In this document: positions 51,917-61,428 of the stretch, piece after piece
Layout of the letters: every line of letters begins with the position of its first letter
How positions within the stretch are numbered: the stretch's first letter is position 1
From: Gemmatimonadaceae bacterium
GTDB lineage: Bacteria > Gemmatimonadota > Gemmatimonadetes > Gemmatimonadales > Gemmatimonadaceae
Direction: 5' to 3'
NCBI GenBank assembly: GCA_030647905.1
Contig: JAUSJA010000027.1
Location: 123,374 to 187,373 of the forward strand
Length of the DNA: 64,000 nucleotides
The notes under the pieces: generated by a model
What the model saw: the letters and a program-made list of their open reading frames with translations, nothing else
What the model was told of the DNA's origin: nothing
Databases searched by the model: none
Made by a program: the position numbers and the translations under genes

Positions 51917-51991
51917 ACCCGCTACCCGCTGCCCGCTGCCCGTGACCAGCTGCTCTCAGCTATCGGGTAACGGGTCACGGGTAGCGGGTAA
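51917..51991. repeat. Palindromic heptanucleotide repeat array, short copy
   Basis: Left arm: CCCGCTA, CCCGCTG, CCCGCTG, CCCGTGA in tandem. Right arm: CGGGTAA, CGGGTCA, CGGGTAG, CGGGTAA. The arms are reverse complements around a short centre, so the region can form a long hairpin. The array overlaps the 3' end of the SRAP gene. The same motif family forms a longer array at 63730-63956. Confidence 0.85.
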
Positions 51992-52642
51992 CTGCACCTC
52001 TGGCGAATCATTCTCCGGACTGTTGACGTACCTGCTCACCTCGTAGCACTCGAGGTCCGGCGCTTCATACGGGGTGAGCAGCTCCAGCAGCCGCGCCTCG
52101 CTCGTCGCCCGGTCGAGCCACTCCTCCGCCGCGTCGAGCGTCATCACAACCGGAATCCGGTGATGGTAGACCGACATCCTCGGCCCCGCTTCCGTCGTGA
52201 TGACTGTGCAGGTCTCGAGCGGCGCTCCATCCTTGCCCCACCGCTCCCACAGGCCCGCCATGGGGAAGGCGCGATGTCCACTCAGATGAAAGAACATCGG
52301 CACCTTCGCTTTGCCCACCTGCGTCCACTCGTAATAGCCGTCCGCGAGAATGAGGCAGCGGCGTGCCTTGAACGCGTCCCGGAAGGCCGGCTTGACGGCA
52401 AGCGAATCCGCCCGCGCGTTGATCATCCGGTTGCCTATGGAGGGGTCGGTCGCCCACCACGGCACGAGTCCCCATTTTCGCGCGGAGACGGCGGGAGCGC
52501 CTTCGCTGTCCAGCGCGATCGTCCACTGCTCCTGCGATGGGGCGATGTTGTAGCGCGGCGTGAATCCGGGAATCACGCCAGGCAGCTTGAACCGCTCGAG
52601 GACATTCACCGGAACGTCGTGGAGGGAGGACCGTCCGCACAT
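51956..52642 (-). CDS. SRAP-family protein (YedK/HMCES type)
   Basis: It binds abasic sites in single-stranded DNA by a covalent link through Cys2. The ATG at 52642 gives MCGRSSLHDV, placing the essential Cys second; longer starts would hide it. The 228-aa protein has YNIAPSQE, WGLVPWWATDP, NARADSLAVKPAFRDAFKARR, CLILADGYYEW (catalytic Glu and pocket) and the His in VYHHRIPVVM. The last dozen residues (PATRDPLPDS) come from the heptanucleotide repeat array, so the C-terminus was rewritten by the repeat. Confidence 0.94.
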   Translation of the reverse strand: MCGRSSLHDVPVNVLERFKLPGVIPGFTPRYNIAPSQEQWTIALDSEGAPAVSARKWGLVPWWATDPSIGNRMINARADSLAVKPAFRDAFKARRCLILADGYYEWTQVGKAKVPMFFHLSGHRAFPMAGLWERWGKDGAPLETCTVITTEAGPRMSVYHHRIPVVMTLDAAEEWLDRATSEARLLELLTPYEAPDLECYEVSRYVNSPENDSPEVQLPATRDPLPDS

Positions 52643-52758
52643 CCATTCAAACCTAAATGCGGCGCGAACCGGCGCCAGCGAAAGTGGATTTTGCTGCTGC
52701 CCGACGCGCTGGCCCGAAACCCGCAGTTCGGTGGGCAACCCGCTAAGACGAGGATCCT

Positions 52759-52992
52759 ATGGCGAAGTGCGAGGTGTGCGGCAACAGCTACGACAAGTCG
52801 TTCACGGTCACGATGGCCGCCGAGACACACACGTTCGATTCGTTCGAGTGCGCGATCCATCGGCTCGCGCCAACCTGCTCACACTGCGGATGCCGCATCA
52901 TCGGTCACGGCGTCGAATCCAAGGGCACCTTCTACTGCTGCGCCTCGTGCGCCTCCATGTCCGGCGTCACCGGACTCGAGGACCGCATCTGA
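52759..52992 (+). CDS. Small Cys-rich zinc-ribbon or metallothionein-like protein
   Basis: The 77-aa protein has nine Cys and several His: CEVCGN near the start, FDSFECAIH, CSHCGCRIIGHG, FYCCASCA. The pattern suggests two zinc sites, one of ribbon type and one of LIM or metallothionein type. It has no signal peptide. It is flanked by SRAP and tig. Metal storage or a nucleic-acid binding role are both possible; I cannot decide. Confidence 0.8.
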   Translation: MAKCEVCGNSYDKSFTVTMAAETHTFDSFECAIHRLAPTCSHCGCRIIGHGVESKGTFYCCASCASMSGVTGLEDRI

Positions 52993-53131
52993 AAAGAGTC
53001 GTTACTACCGCTGCCACGTAGAGTAGCTGGCGGGCGCGCGACCAACCTGCCGGCCCGGGACTGACCCACTATCTATAATGTGTGCCCCGGCGCGTCCTGA
53101 GCGTCTGCCCCCGCCTGTTATATTAGAAGTC

Positions 53132-54379
53132 ATGAACATCGAGATCTCACACAAGGAAAACTCGGGCGTGGACAGGCACGTCCAGGTCTCCGTTCCGCTC
53201 GACGAAGTGAAGAGCGCCGAGGACAAGGCGGCGAAGCGTTACGCGTCGTCGGTCAGGCTGCCCGGCTTCAGACCCGGCAAGGCGCCCGCGCAGATGGTGC
53301 GGAAGAAGTTCGCCGAAGCGATCAGGCAGGAGGCCCTCGAGGCCATAGTTCGCGATGCCTACAAGGAAGTGATCGAGAAGCAGGACCTCAAGGTCGCTTC
53401 CCAGCCGCACGTGCACGACGTGAAGTTCGAGGAGGGCAAGCCGCTCACCTTCGAGCTCCATTTCGAGCTCCGTCCGACGGTCGAGCTGGCGCGCACTTCC
53501 GGCTTCAGAGTCACCCGCCGCAACACCGCCATAACCGACGAGAACGTCCGCGACCAGATCGAGGCCATTCGTGATCAGCGCGCTTCGTGGACGCCCGTCG
53601 AAGGCAAGCCGCTGCCGGGAGACATGGTGAACGTCGAGATCTCGACCGGCGAGGACACCCCCGCAGGCGAGGCGCCACGCTCGTACCCTCTCGTGCTCGG
53701 CACCGGCCAGGCGATCCCCGGCATCGAGGAGCTGATCATGGAAGCCGCGCCCGGTGAGACCGTCGAGCGCCCGGTGAAGTGGCCCGACGAGTTCCCCGAA
53801 GAGGCGGAGCGCAGCCAGACGAAGACGGTCAAGGTCCGCCTCCAGGACGTGAAGCGGAAGTCGGCCCCCAATCTGGATGATGCGTTCGCGCGCGAGGTAG
53901 GCGACTTCGATTCGCTCGAAGCGCTCACTACCGCGGTCCGCACCGATCTCGAGGAGCACGCCAAACGGGATGCCGACGCCGAAGTCCGGCAGAAGCTCGT
54001 GGACGAGATCATCGGCGCCAATCCGTTCGACGTCCCGCCGAGCTGGGTCCGCCAGTTCGCCCAGAACTACGCTGAGGCGTACCAGATCCCGGAAGAGGAA
54101 CACGAGAAGTTCTCCACCGAGTTCCGCTCGATGGCCGAGCGCCAGATCCGCCGCGATCTCGTCACCGAGACTATCGCCGAGCGTGAGAAGCTCGAGGCGA
54201 CGGAGAAGGACATTGACGACCGTATCACCGAGCAGGCGGAGAAGCGCGGAATCAGTCCGGGCCAGCTCTACGCCCAGCTCGAAAAGAACGGGCGCCTGAA
54301 GGAGATCGAGCGCAGTCTTACCGAAGACAAGGTTTTCCAGTGGCTGCTGGAAAAGAACGAAGTTCAAACCGAGAGCTGA
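53132..54379 (+). CDS. tig: Trigger factor
   Basis: This ribosome-bound chaperone and prolyl isomerase has 415 aa. The ATG at 53132 starts the ribosome-binding domain with the signature [20 protein letters not shown]. The FKBP-like domain ([35 protein letters not shown]) is somewhat divergent, and the C-terminal helical cradle is complete. It heads tig-clpP-clpX-lon, the common quality-control cluster. A TATAAT lies at 53074-53079, but no good -35 is seen. Confidence 0.96.
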   Translation: MNIEISHKENSGVDRHVQVSVPLDEVKSAEDKAAKRYASSVRLPGFRPGKAPAQMVRKKFAEAIRQEALEAIVRDAYKEVIEKQDLKVASQPHVHDVKFEEGKPLTFELHFELRPTVELARTSGFRVTRRNTAITDENVRDQIEAIRDQRASWTPVEGKPLPGDMVNVEISTGEDTPAGEAPRSYPLVLGTGQAIPGIEELIMEAAPGETVERPVKWPDEFPEEAERSQTKTVKVRLQDVKRKSAPNLDDAFAREVGDFDSLEALTTAVRTDLEEHAKRDADAEVRQKLVDEIIGANPFDVPPSWVRQFAQNYAEAYQIPEEEHEKFSTEFRSMAERQIRRDLVTETIAEREKLEATEKDIDDRITEQAEKRGISPGQLYAQLEKNGRLKEIERSLTEDKVFQWLLEKNEVQTES

Positions 54380-54387
54380 GACAGAAA

Positions 54388-55005
54388 ATGCCGACTCTGT
54401 ACACACCCTACGTAATCGAGCGCTCGAGCCGCGGCGAGAGGTCCTACGACGTCTTCTCACGCCTCCTCATGGACCGCATAATCTTCCTCGGCACGCCGAT
54501 AAATGATGACGTCGCGAATGTCGTGATTGCGCAGCTCCTGTTCCTCGAGGCAGATAATCCGGAGCGCGACATTCACATTTACATCAACTCGCCGGGCGGC
54601 AGTGTTTCGGCGGGAATGGCGATCTACGATACGATGCAGTTCCTGAAGTCACCGGTGAACACCAACTGCATGGGTCTGGCAGCGAGCATGGGGGCGTTCC
54701 TCCTCGCGGCTGGACGGCCCGGAAAGCGGTCGGCACTGCCCCAGTCCAGGGTCATGATCCACCAGCCGAGCGGCGGAACGCAGGGCACGGCATCAGATAT
54801 CGAGATCCAGGCCAGGGAGATCCTCTACCTCCGCGCCAGGATGAACGAGCTCATGGCCAAGCATACCGGAAGGCCCCTCGAGCAGATCGAGCGGGACATG
54901 GATCGCGACCGGTTCATGTCGGCGGAAGAGGCGAAGGCATATGGACTTATAGACAATGTGATCACCTATCGCGGGCAGATAGAGGCGGCACTTGCCAAGA
55001 AGTAG
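54388..55005 (+). CDS. clpP: ATP-dependent Clp protease proteolytic subunit
   Basis: The 205-aa serine protease has [18 protein letters not shown], the catalytic Ser in [14 protein letters not shown], His in [10 protein letters not shown], and Asp in [12 protein letters not shown]. It starts 8 bases after the tig stop. It forms the barrel that works with ClpX. Confidence 0.97.
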   Translation: MPTLYTPYVIERSSRGERSYDVFSRLLMDRIIFLGTPINDDVANVVIAQLLFLEADNPERDIHIYINSPGGSVSAGMAIYDTMQFLKSPVNTNCMGLAASMGAFLLAAGRPGKRSALPQSRVMIHQPSGGTQGTASDIEIQAREILYLRARMNELMAKHTGRPLEQIERDMDRDRFMSAEEAKAYGLIDNVITYRGQIEAALAKK

Positions 55006-55091
55006 GGATCCCGATTCATGCTTGACCGTTTCCGGAACCCCTGTTAGTTGTTCAGGCAGCACACGTTTGCGTCTCCAGCACCCTCGGGCCT

Positions 55092-56339
<1,248 letters not shown>

Positions 56340-56349
56340 CCCCGTTAAA

Positions 56350-58794
56350 GTGACTCACGAATTCATACGCGACGGAGAGAAGGTGCAGGCCGCCGCCCGC
56401 ATTCCCGTTCTCCCGCTTCGCGACGTCGTAATCTTTCCTTATGTCGTGATCCCGCTGCTCGTCGGACGCCAGCCATCGCTGGCGGCGATAGACGCGGCTG
56501 TCGAGACCGACAAGCTCATCCTCCTCGTCGCCCAGAAGGAGGGCGAGACGCAGGAGCCGGGCGCCGCCGATCTGCATCGCGTCGGCGTGCTCGGTCGCGT
56601 TCTCCAGGTGGCCCGCCTTCCCAACGGCAGCACGCGTGTGCTCGTCGAGGGATTCGCTCGCGCCCGCGTGACGCGGTACGTGTCGGGCGGACCGTTCATG
56701 CGCGCCGTCATCGCGCCGATGGAGTGGGCGGGACTGCCGCCCGAAACGGAGACCCGCGCGCTGGCTAATCGCGTCCTCTCACTGTTCGAGGAGTACGTCG
56801 CGCTCCACCGCCGCATTCCCCCCGAAGTCGTGGGGCTGATCCAGAGCACGGAGTCGGAGGAGCGGCAGGCGTGGGGAGTCGCCGCGCACATGGCGATCAA
56901 GTTCGACGTCCGACAGAAGCTGCTCGAATCGCGCGAGCTGCAGGGGCTGCTGGAATCCCTGTCCCGCATCATCGGCAGCGAGAGCGAGCTGCTGCGCCTC
57001 GAGCGGAAGATAGACGACGACGTGCGCGGCGCGCTGTTCCAGAACCAGCGCGAGTTCTATCTGCAGGAACAGCTGCGTGCGATTCACAAGGAGCTGGGCG
57101 AGGACGACGGCGACGACTTCGGCGATCTCGAGACGCTCGTCACGAAGAAGGCGCTGCCGGAAGCCGTGAAGGCGCGCGTGCTCCGCGAACTGCGGAAGCT
57201 GAGGCGGATGTCGCCCATGTCCCCCGAGTTCACCGTATCGCGGAACTTCGTGGACTGGATCGTCGCGCTGCCGTGGGAAGAACGGAGCGACGACGTGCTC
57301 GACGTCGCGCATGCGCGGCGCATCCTCGACGAGGATCACTACGGGCTGGAAGAGGTGAAGGAGCGCATTCTCGACTTCATCGCCGTGCTGTCGCTCGTCG
57401 GACGCATCCAGGGACAGATCCTCTGCCTCGTCGGACCTCCCGGCGTCGGCAAGACGTCGCTCGGCCGATCCATCGCGCGCGCTCTCGGACGCAGGTTCAT
57501 CCGCATGGCGCTTGGCGGAGTGCGCGACGAAGCCGAGATCCGCGGTCACCGCCGCACGTACATCGGCTCGATGCCGGGACGAATCATCCAGGCGATGCGC
57601 CGGGCGGAAGTCGTGAACCCGGTGATTCTGCTGGACGAAGTGGACAAGCTCGGCCAGGACTACCGTGGAGATCCCGCGTCGGCGCTGCTCGAGGTCCTCG
57701 ATCCCGAGCAGAACGTGACGTTCAACGACAACTACCTCGAAGTGGATTACGATCTCTCCCAGGTGCTGTTCATCACGACCGCGAACAGCCTGAGCGGAAT
57801 TCCGGAGCCGTTGCGCGACAGGATGGAGATCATCCGCCTCGCCGGTTATCTCGACCACGAAAAGATGGCGATCGCGCGGCAGTATCTGCTGCCGAGGCAG
57901 CTTGAGGCGAACGGGATGGATCCGGCGAACGTTGCGCTCGACGCGGACGTGCTGCCGGCGATCATGCGCGGATACACTCGCGAGGCGGGAGTGCGCGAGA
58001 TGGAGCGGCGTCTCGCGCGGCTCGCGCGCAAGCTCGCCCGCAGGAAGGCGGAAACGCCCGTGAGCCCGGCACGACAGCACGTGACGGCGGCCGACCTTCA
58101 GGATCTGCTGGGGACTCCGCCATTCGATCCGGATGACACGTCGCTCGAGGACAAGATCGGAGTCGCGTCGGGGCTCGCGTACACGAGCGTCGGCGGAGAA
58201 GTACTGGAGATCGAAGTCAGCGTAGTGAAGGGACGCGGCAAGTTGCAGCTCACTGGAACGCTCGGCGACGTGATGAAGGAATCGGCGAGCGCGGCGCTGA
58301 GCTACGCGAGGACTCGCGCGAAGCAGCTCGGGCTCGATGGCGACTTCTATCGCAATCGCGATATCCACATCCATATGCCGGCGGGCGCGACTCCGAAGGA
58401 CGGTCCGTCGGCGGGGATCGCGATCGCGACGAGCGTCATCAGCGCGCTCACCGGAGTCCCCGTTCGCGGTGACGTGGCGATGACCGGCGAGATCACGCTG
58501 CGCGGGCGGGTGCTGCCGATCGGCGGGCTCAAGGAAAAAGCGGTGGCTGCCCACCGCAACAAGGTTTCCGACGTGATCATCCCCGCGGGGAACGCGCGCG
58601 AAATAGACGAGCTGCCGGAAGAAGTGCGCGCCAGCGTGCGGTTCCATCCGGTGAAGACGATGGACGAGGTGCTGGCGATCGCGATGCGCGGCGACTCGCT
58701 GAAGAAGGCGGCGGAGCGTCGTGAGGCGCGGATGTCGTCGCGCCGCGCCCGCACCGGCGGCGAGGGACTCCAGGACAGCTTTACGGCGCACTGA
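56350..58794 (+). CDS. lon: ATP-dependent protease Lon, second copy
   Basis: The GTG at 56350, with a GAAGG site upstream, gives VTHEFIRDGEKVQAAARIPV and 814 aa. It has the LON domain (VLPLRDVVIFPYVVIPLLVG), Walker A GPPGVGKTS, VDKLGQDYRGDPASALLEVL, and the catalytic Ser in PKDGPSAGIAI at about residue 686 with Lys in GGLKEKAV. It sits in the canonical clpX-lon-engB order, so this is the orthologue expected by position. Its stop overlaps engB (TGATG). Confidence 0.96.
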   Translation: MTHEFIRDGEKVQAAARIPVLPLRDVVIFPYVVIPLLVGRQPSLAAIDAAVETDKLILLVAQKEGETQEPGAADLHRVGVLGRVLQVARLPNGSTRVLVEGFARARVTRYVSGGPFMRAVIAPMEWAGLPPETETRALANRVLSLFEEYVALHRRIPPEVVGLIQSTESEERQAWGVAAHMAIKFDVRQKLLESRELQGLLESLSRIIGSESELLRLERKIDDDVRGALFQNQREFYLQEQLRAIHKELGEDDGDDFGDLETLVTKKALPEAVKARVLRELRKLRRMSPMSPEFTVSRNFVDWIVALPWEERSDDVLDVAHARRILDEDHYGLEEVKERILDFIAVLSLVGRIQGQILCLVGPPGVGKTSLGRSIARALGRRFIRMALGGVRDEAEIRGHRRTYIGSMPGRIIQAMRRAEVVNPVILLDEVDKLGQDYRGDPASALLEVLDPEQNVTFNDNYLEVDYDLSQVLFITTANSLSGIPEPLRDRMEIIRLAGYLDHEKMAIARQYLLPRQLEANGMDPANVALDADVLPAIMRGYTREAGVREMERRLARLARKLARRKAETPVSPARQHVTAADLQDLLGTPPFDPDDTSLEDKIGVASGLAYTSVGGEVLEIEVSVVKGRGKLQLTGTLGDVMKESASAALSYARTRAKQLGLDGDFYRNRDIHIHMPAGATPKDGPSAGIAIATSVISALTGVPVRGDVAMTGEITLRGRVLPIGGLKEKAVAAHRNKVSDVIIPAGNAREIDELPEEVRASVRFHPVKTMDEVLAIAMRGDSLKKAAERREARMSSRRARTGGEGLQDSFTAH

Positions 58795-59423
58795 TGGCTG
58801 ACTCGTCCGGATCGGACCCACTCGTAATCCGGAAGCTGGAGTTCATGGGCGGCATGGCGTCGGCCTCGGGCTGGCGACCTCCTCCCGACCTTCCGGAGAT
58901 CGCGTTCGCCGGACGCTCGAACGTTGGAAAGTCCTCCCTGCTCAACCGCCTCGTGCGAAGGAAGGCGTTCGCGCGCGTGAGCCGCACGCCGGGCCGGACG
59001 CGGGAGATCAACTTCTTCCGCGTCAACGACGACTTCATCCTTTCCGATCTTCCGGGGTATGGCTACGCGAAGGTCTCGAAAGAGAAGAAGGCGGATTGGA
59101 AACCCCTGATCGAGGGATATCTCCGCGGCACGCCAACGCTGGCCGGGGTGGTCCAGCTTCTGGACATCCGCCGCGACCCGAGTGATGATGATGTCTCGAT
59201 GCTCGACTTCCTCGCTGAGCTGGAGATTCCGACAGTCGCCGTGCTGACCAAGACCGACAAGCTTTCCCGCGCGGCCGCTGAAGCGCGCGCAAGGGACATA
59301 ACGAGCGCGCTGGCGCTGTCCCGCGAGCAGACGATACCATTCAGCGCCACGACGGGCGAAGGACGCGAGGAGCTGGCGGAGGCGCTCGTCTCTCTGCTCG
59401 CAATGACCAGGGGACCGGCATGA
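58794..59423 (+). CDS. engB: Ribosome-assembly GTPase EngB/YsxC
   Basis: The 209-aa protein has G1 GRSNVGKSSLLN at about 38, TPGRTREINFF as switch region, G3 DLPGYGYAK, and G4 TKTDKLS. It assists 50S assembly. It overlaps both lon and the following lipoprotein gene, so the four are likely co-transcribed. Confidence 0.95.
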   Translation: MADSSGSDPLVIRKLEFMGGMASASGWRPPPDLPEIAFAGRSNVGKSSLLNRLVRRKAFARVSRTPGRTREINFFRVNDDFILSDLPGYGYAKVSKEKKADWKPLIEGYLRGTPTLAGVVQLLDIRRDPSDDDVSMLDFLAELEIPTVAVLTKTDKLSRAAAEARARDITSALALSREQTIPFSATTGEGREELAEALVSLLAMTRGPA

Positions 59424-60061
59424 GGGCATTGGCGGCGATTCCCGTCATCGTTGCCCTGGCGCAGGGATGCGCCGCGCCCAGTGTGGCTGGCGGCGGCGCG
59501 CCCCAGGTGCCGGTCATCGATGACACGACGAGCCGCGCCGGCATCCCCGCGGGATACGGGTCGCTCCGGCAGGACGACATCGCCATCCGGCTCGAGCCGC
59601 AGGGTCTGATCGTACGCGCCATCCCCCTCGATGAGAGCGTCATTCGCCTGCTCACCCCCGACTCATATCGGGCCCTGCGCGATCTGCAGGAGAGCAACCG
59701 CCGCACGATTGACGCGATCACGCGGAGATCGGGCGGAAGATCGCCGGACCTGTGGTACGTGTCGTTCTACGGGCTCGAGGAGAACGCGCGGTTCTCACCG
59801 ATGGACCTGGTGATCACGAGCGGCGGCCAGGACTTCCGGCCGGTGGACGTCATCCCTCTCAGCACGGGATTCGGCGAGCAGCGGCTCAGGCAGCGCGAGA
59901 CTCAGAGCGCGGTTTACGTGTACCCCGGCGACATAGACGTGGACCACCCCCTCACGGTTACGTTTCAGGGACAACAGAGCGTGATCTGGGAGCAGCTCCT
60001 GCAGCGCATCGAGCGCGAGCGCGCTCTTATCCGCGCCCGCGCGTCGCGCGGTGCCAGATAA
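59420..60061 (+). CDS. Lipoprotein of unknown function
   Basis: The 213-aa protein has a lipoprotein signal (AIPVIVALAQGC, Cys at about 17). The body has a mixed alpha/beta look with no motif that I recognise, and a basic C-terminal helix (LLQRIERERALIRARAS). It overlaps the engB stop by 4 bases, so it belongs to that transcript. Outer-membrane or periplasmic location is inferred. Confidence 0.8.
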   Translation: MRALAAIPVIVALAQGCAAPSVAGGGAPQVPVIDDTTSRAGIPAGYGSLRQDDIAIRLEPQGLIVRAIPLDESVIRLLTPDSYRALRDLQESNRRTIDAITRRSGGRSPDLWYVSFYGLEENARFSPMDLVITSGGQDFRPVDVIPLSTGFGEQRLRQRETQSAVYVYPGDIDVDHPLTVTFQGQQSVIWEQLLQRIERERALIRARASRGAR

Positions 60062-60082
60062 ACGAACTAAATGGTGTGAACG

Positions 60083-60910
60083 ATGACACTACTTCCGCTG
60101 CGCAAGCTGTCCGACCGTCCCTGCGCCGCGACCGTGGCCGACTGGCTCGGACATATCGAGTCCGCGATCGCCGACGATGCGACAGACCGATCCGATCTCT
60201 GCCGTCGGACTCTGTGCGACATCGTGTATCCGCAGTACTCGTCGAACTGGGAGACGGCGTGCCAGGACCCGGCGGTTCCTGCGGGCACTCGCCTCGCTCT
60301 TTCCGCGCTCGACCCGCGCAACATCACGCTCGAGCCCGAATACTACGCGGACTGCAACGACGAGAAGTTCCAGCGCGTAAAGCCGCTGCTGTGGCTCTGG
60401 TACTCATTCGATCGCACGCCGCTCGGCGGGCAGAACGTGGATCTGGGAGTCCGGCTGAGGCGCATCCTGGCTCCGCGCATCTTCAAGCGGTGCGGGAAGA
60501 ACTTCAAGGCGTTCCAGCACGTCGAGTTCTCCTTCGGCTACAACCTGGAGGTCGGCGACGACGTGGTGGTTCATCGCCACGTGCTGCTCGACGACCGCGG
60601 CGGCATAGTGCTGGGCAACCGCGTCTCCATCGCCGATTACGCCAACATCTACAGCCACACGCACAGCATCATGGATCAGAAGGACGTGACGAACGCGGTG
60701 ACCCGCCTCGATGACGGCGCTCGTATCACGTACCACGCGACGGTCCTCGCGGGAGTGCACGTGCACGAGGAAGGCATGGTCGGCGCGTTGGCCGTGGCAA
60801 CGAAAGATGTGCGTCCCTATCATGTGAACGTCGGCATTCCCGCCAAGAGCGTCCGCGTCAAGCCCAACGCTCCCACCGGTCCGGCCGACGTGACTACCGT
60901 CAAGACCTAG
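60083..60910 (+). CDS. Hexapeptide-repeat acyltransferase-like protein
   Basis: The 275-aa protein has a helical N-terminal part of about 120 residues. A left-handed beta-helix follows, built from hexapeptide repeats (FGYNLEVGDDVVVHRHVLLD, GIVLGNRVSIADYANIYSHT, ITYHATVLAGVHVHEEGMVG). It ends like maltose/galactoside acetyltransferases (YHVNVGIPAKSVRVKP). The His in YSHTHSI suits the catalytic base. The acceptor substrate is unknown. It lies 21 bases after the lipoprotein gene. Confidence 0.88.
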   Translation: MTLLPLRKLSDRPCAATVADWLGHIESAIADDATDRSDLCRRTLCDIVYPQYSSNWETACQDPAVPAGTRLALSALDPRNITLEPEYYADCNDEKFQRVKPLLWLWYSFDRTPLGGQNVDLGVRLRRILAPRIFKRCGKNFKAFQHVEFSFGYNLEVGDDVVVHRHVLLDDRGGIVLGNRVSIADYANIYSHTHSIMDQKDVTNAVTRLDDGARITYHATVLAGVHVHEEGMVGALAVATKDVRPYHVNVGIPAKSVRVKPNAPTGPADVTTVKT

Positions 60911-61060
60911 GGGCCGGCATCCATGTCAGAAGGTTGATACGAATGCGACGGATTGAACGGATAGTTTTTTTCTTTGTTAGGTTCTTCGCGGAATTCCGGG
61001 GGCGTCACCATAAGCATGCAGCCGGCCAAGAGTGTGTCAGCAGTGGGCTCGAGCCAATTC

Positions 61061-61115
61061 AACTGAGAAGGGCCGACCTGCCAGCGGTCGGGGAGGCAGA
61101 ACGTCAGCTTCGAGG
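61061..61115 (+). repeat. Inverted-repeat arm A of cassette copy 2
   Basis: It pairs with 61217-61271 at 50 of 55 positions. It contains the hairpin CCGACC-TGCCAGC-GGTCGG. The arms flank a 101-base centre here and a 255-base centre in copy 1. Confidence 0.85.
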
Positions 61116-61197
61116 ATACTACGAGACGCGCGGATTTATGCCCTTTCGCGCGATGAACGGGCGGTACTAAACGCCCTACAACACGAAATCTTCCAAT

Positions 61198-61284
61198 ATG
61201 GCTGATTTCAAGAAGCCCTCGAAGCTGACACTCTGCCTCCCTGACCGCTGGCAGGTCGGCTGTTCTCAGTTATCGAGCGGATAG
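61198..61284 (+). pseudogene. Start of the four-helix-bundle gene joined to the downstream arm
   Basis: ATG at 61198 encodes MADFKK, identical to copy 1, then jumps straight into the downstream arm and ends at TAG 61282-61284 (28 codons plus stop or so). The body of the gene is gone. It shows that this copy is a deletion derivative. Confidence 0.65.
61217..61271 (-). repeat. Inverted-repeat arm B of cassette copy 2
   Basis: Reverse complement of 61061-61115 with five mismatches. It corresponds to 42278-42331 in copy 1. Confidence 0.85.
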
Positions 61285-61318
61285 CTCACGGCTTCCGACC
61301 GACAAGTGCTTCTTCCTT

Positions 61319-61428
61319 GAGACAAGGGCGACGTTTCCCGCTAATCCGTGAAGAACCTTAAAGAAAATCCGTTTCATCCGTGACATCTGTGCACATCTGT
61401 GCCATCTGTGGTTCAAAGCTCTTGCTGG
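61319..61428. other. Repeat-rich intergenic flank
   Basis: No gene is seen. It contains GAAAATCCGTTTCATCCGTG and ACATCTGTGC/CCATCTGTGG repeats, resembling dispersed intergenic repeats. An inverted partner of the first lies at about 60948-60989. Confidence 0.5.

Larger units (their letters stand above)
60980..61318 (+). mobile_element. Inverted-repeat cassette with four-helix-bundle gene, copy 2
   Basis: This copy matches 42231-42724 in reverse complement over the leader, both 55-bp arms and the outer flank. It differs by the loss of nearly all of the four-helix-bundle gene. Outer sequences on both sides (GGTTCTTC at 60980 and GAAGAACC near 61350, with AT-rich tails) are themselves inverted copies, which may be the true ends. 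No transposase is present. Confidence 0.65.

Noticed and set aside
53147..54460. A long minus-strand frame across tig
   Set aside because: It is the shadow of trigger factor in GC-rich DNA, with Leu/Arg-rich translation and no motifs.
60934..61170. 78-codon frame in cassette copy 2 (ending RGFMPFRAMNGRY)
   Set aside because: Most of it reads through the repeat arm. The equivalent in copy 1 is shifted by a one-base difference in a G run, so I do not call it a gene, though the shared part could be examined if more copies are found.
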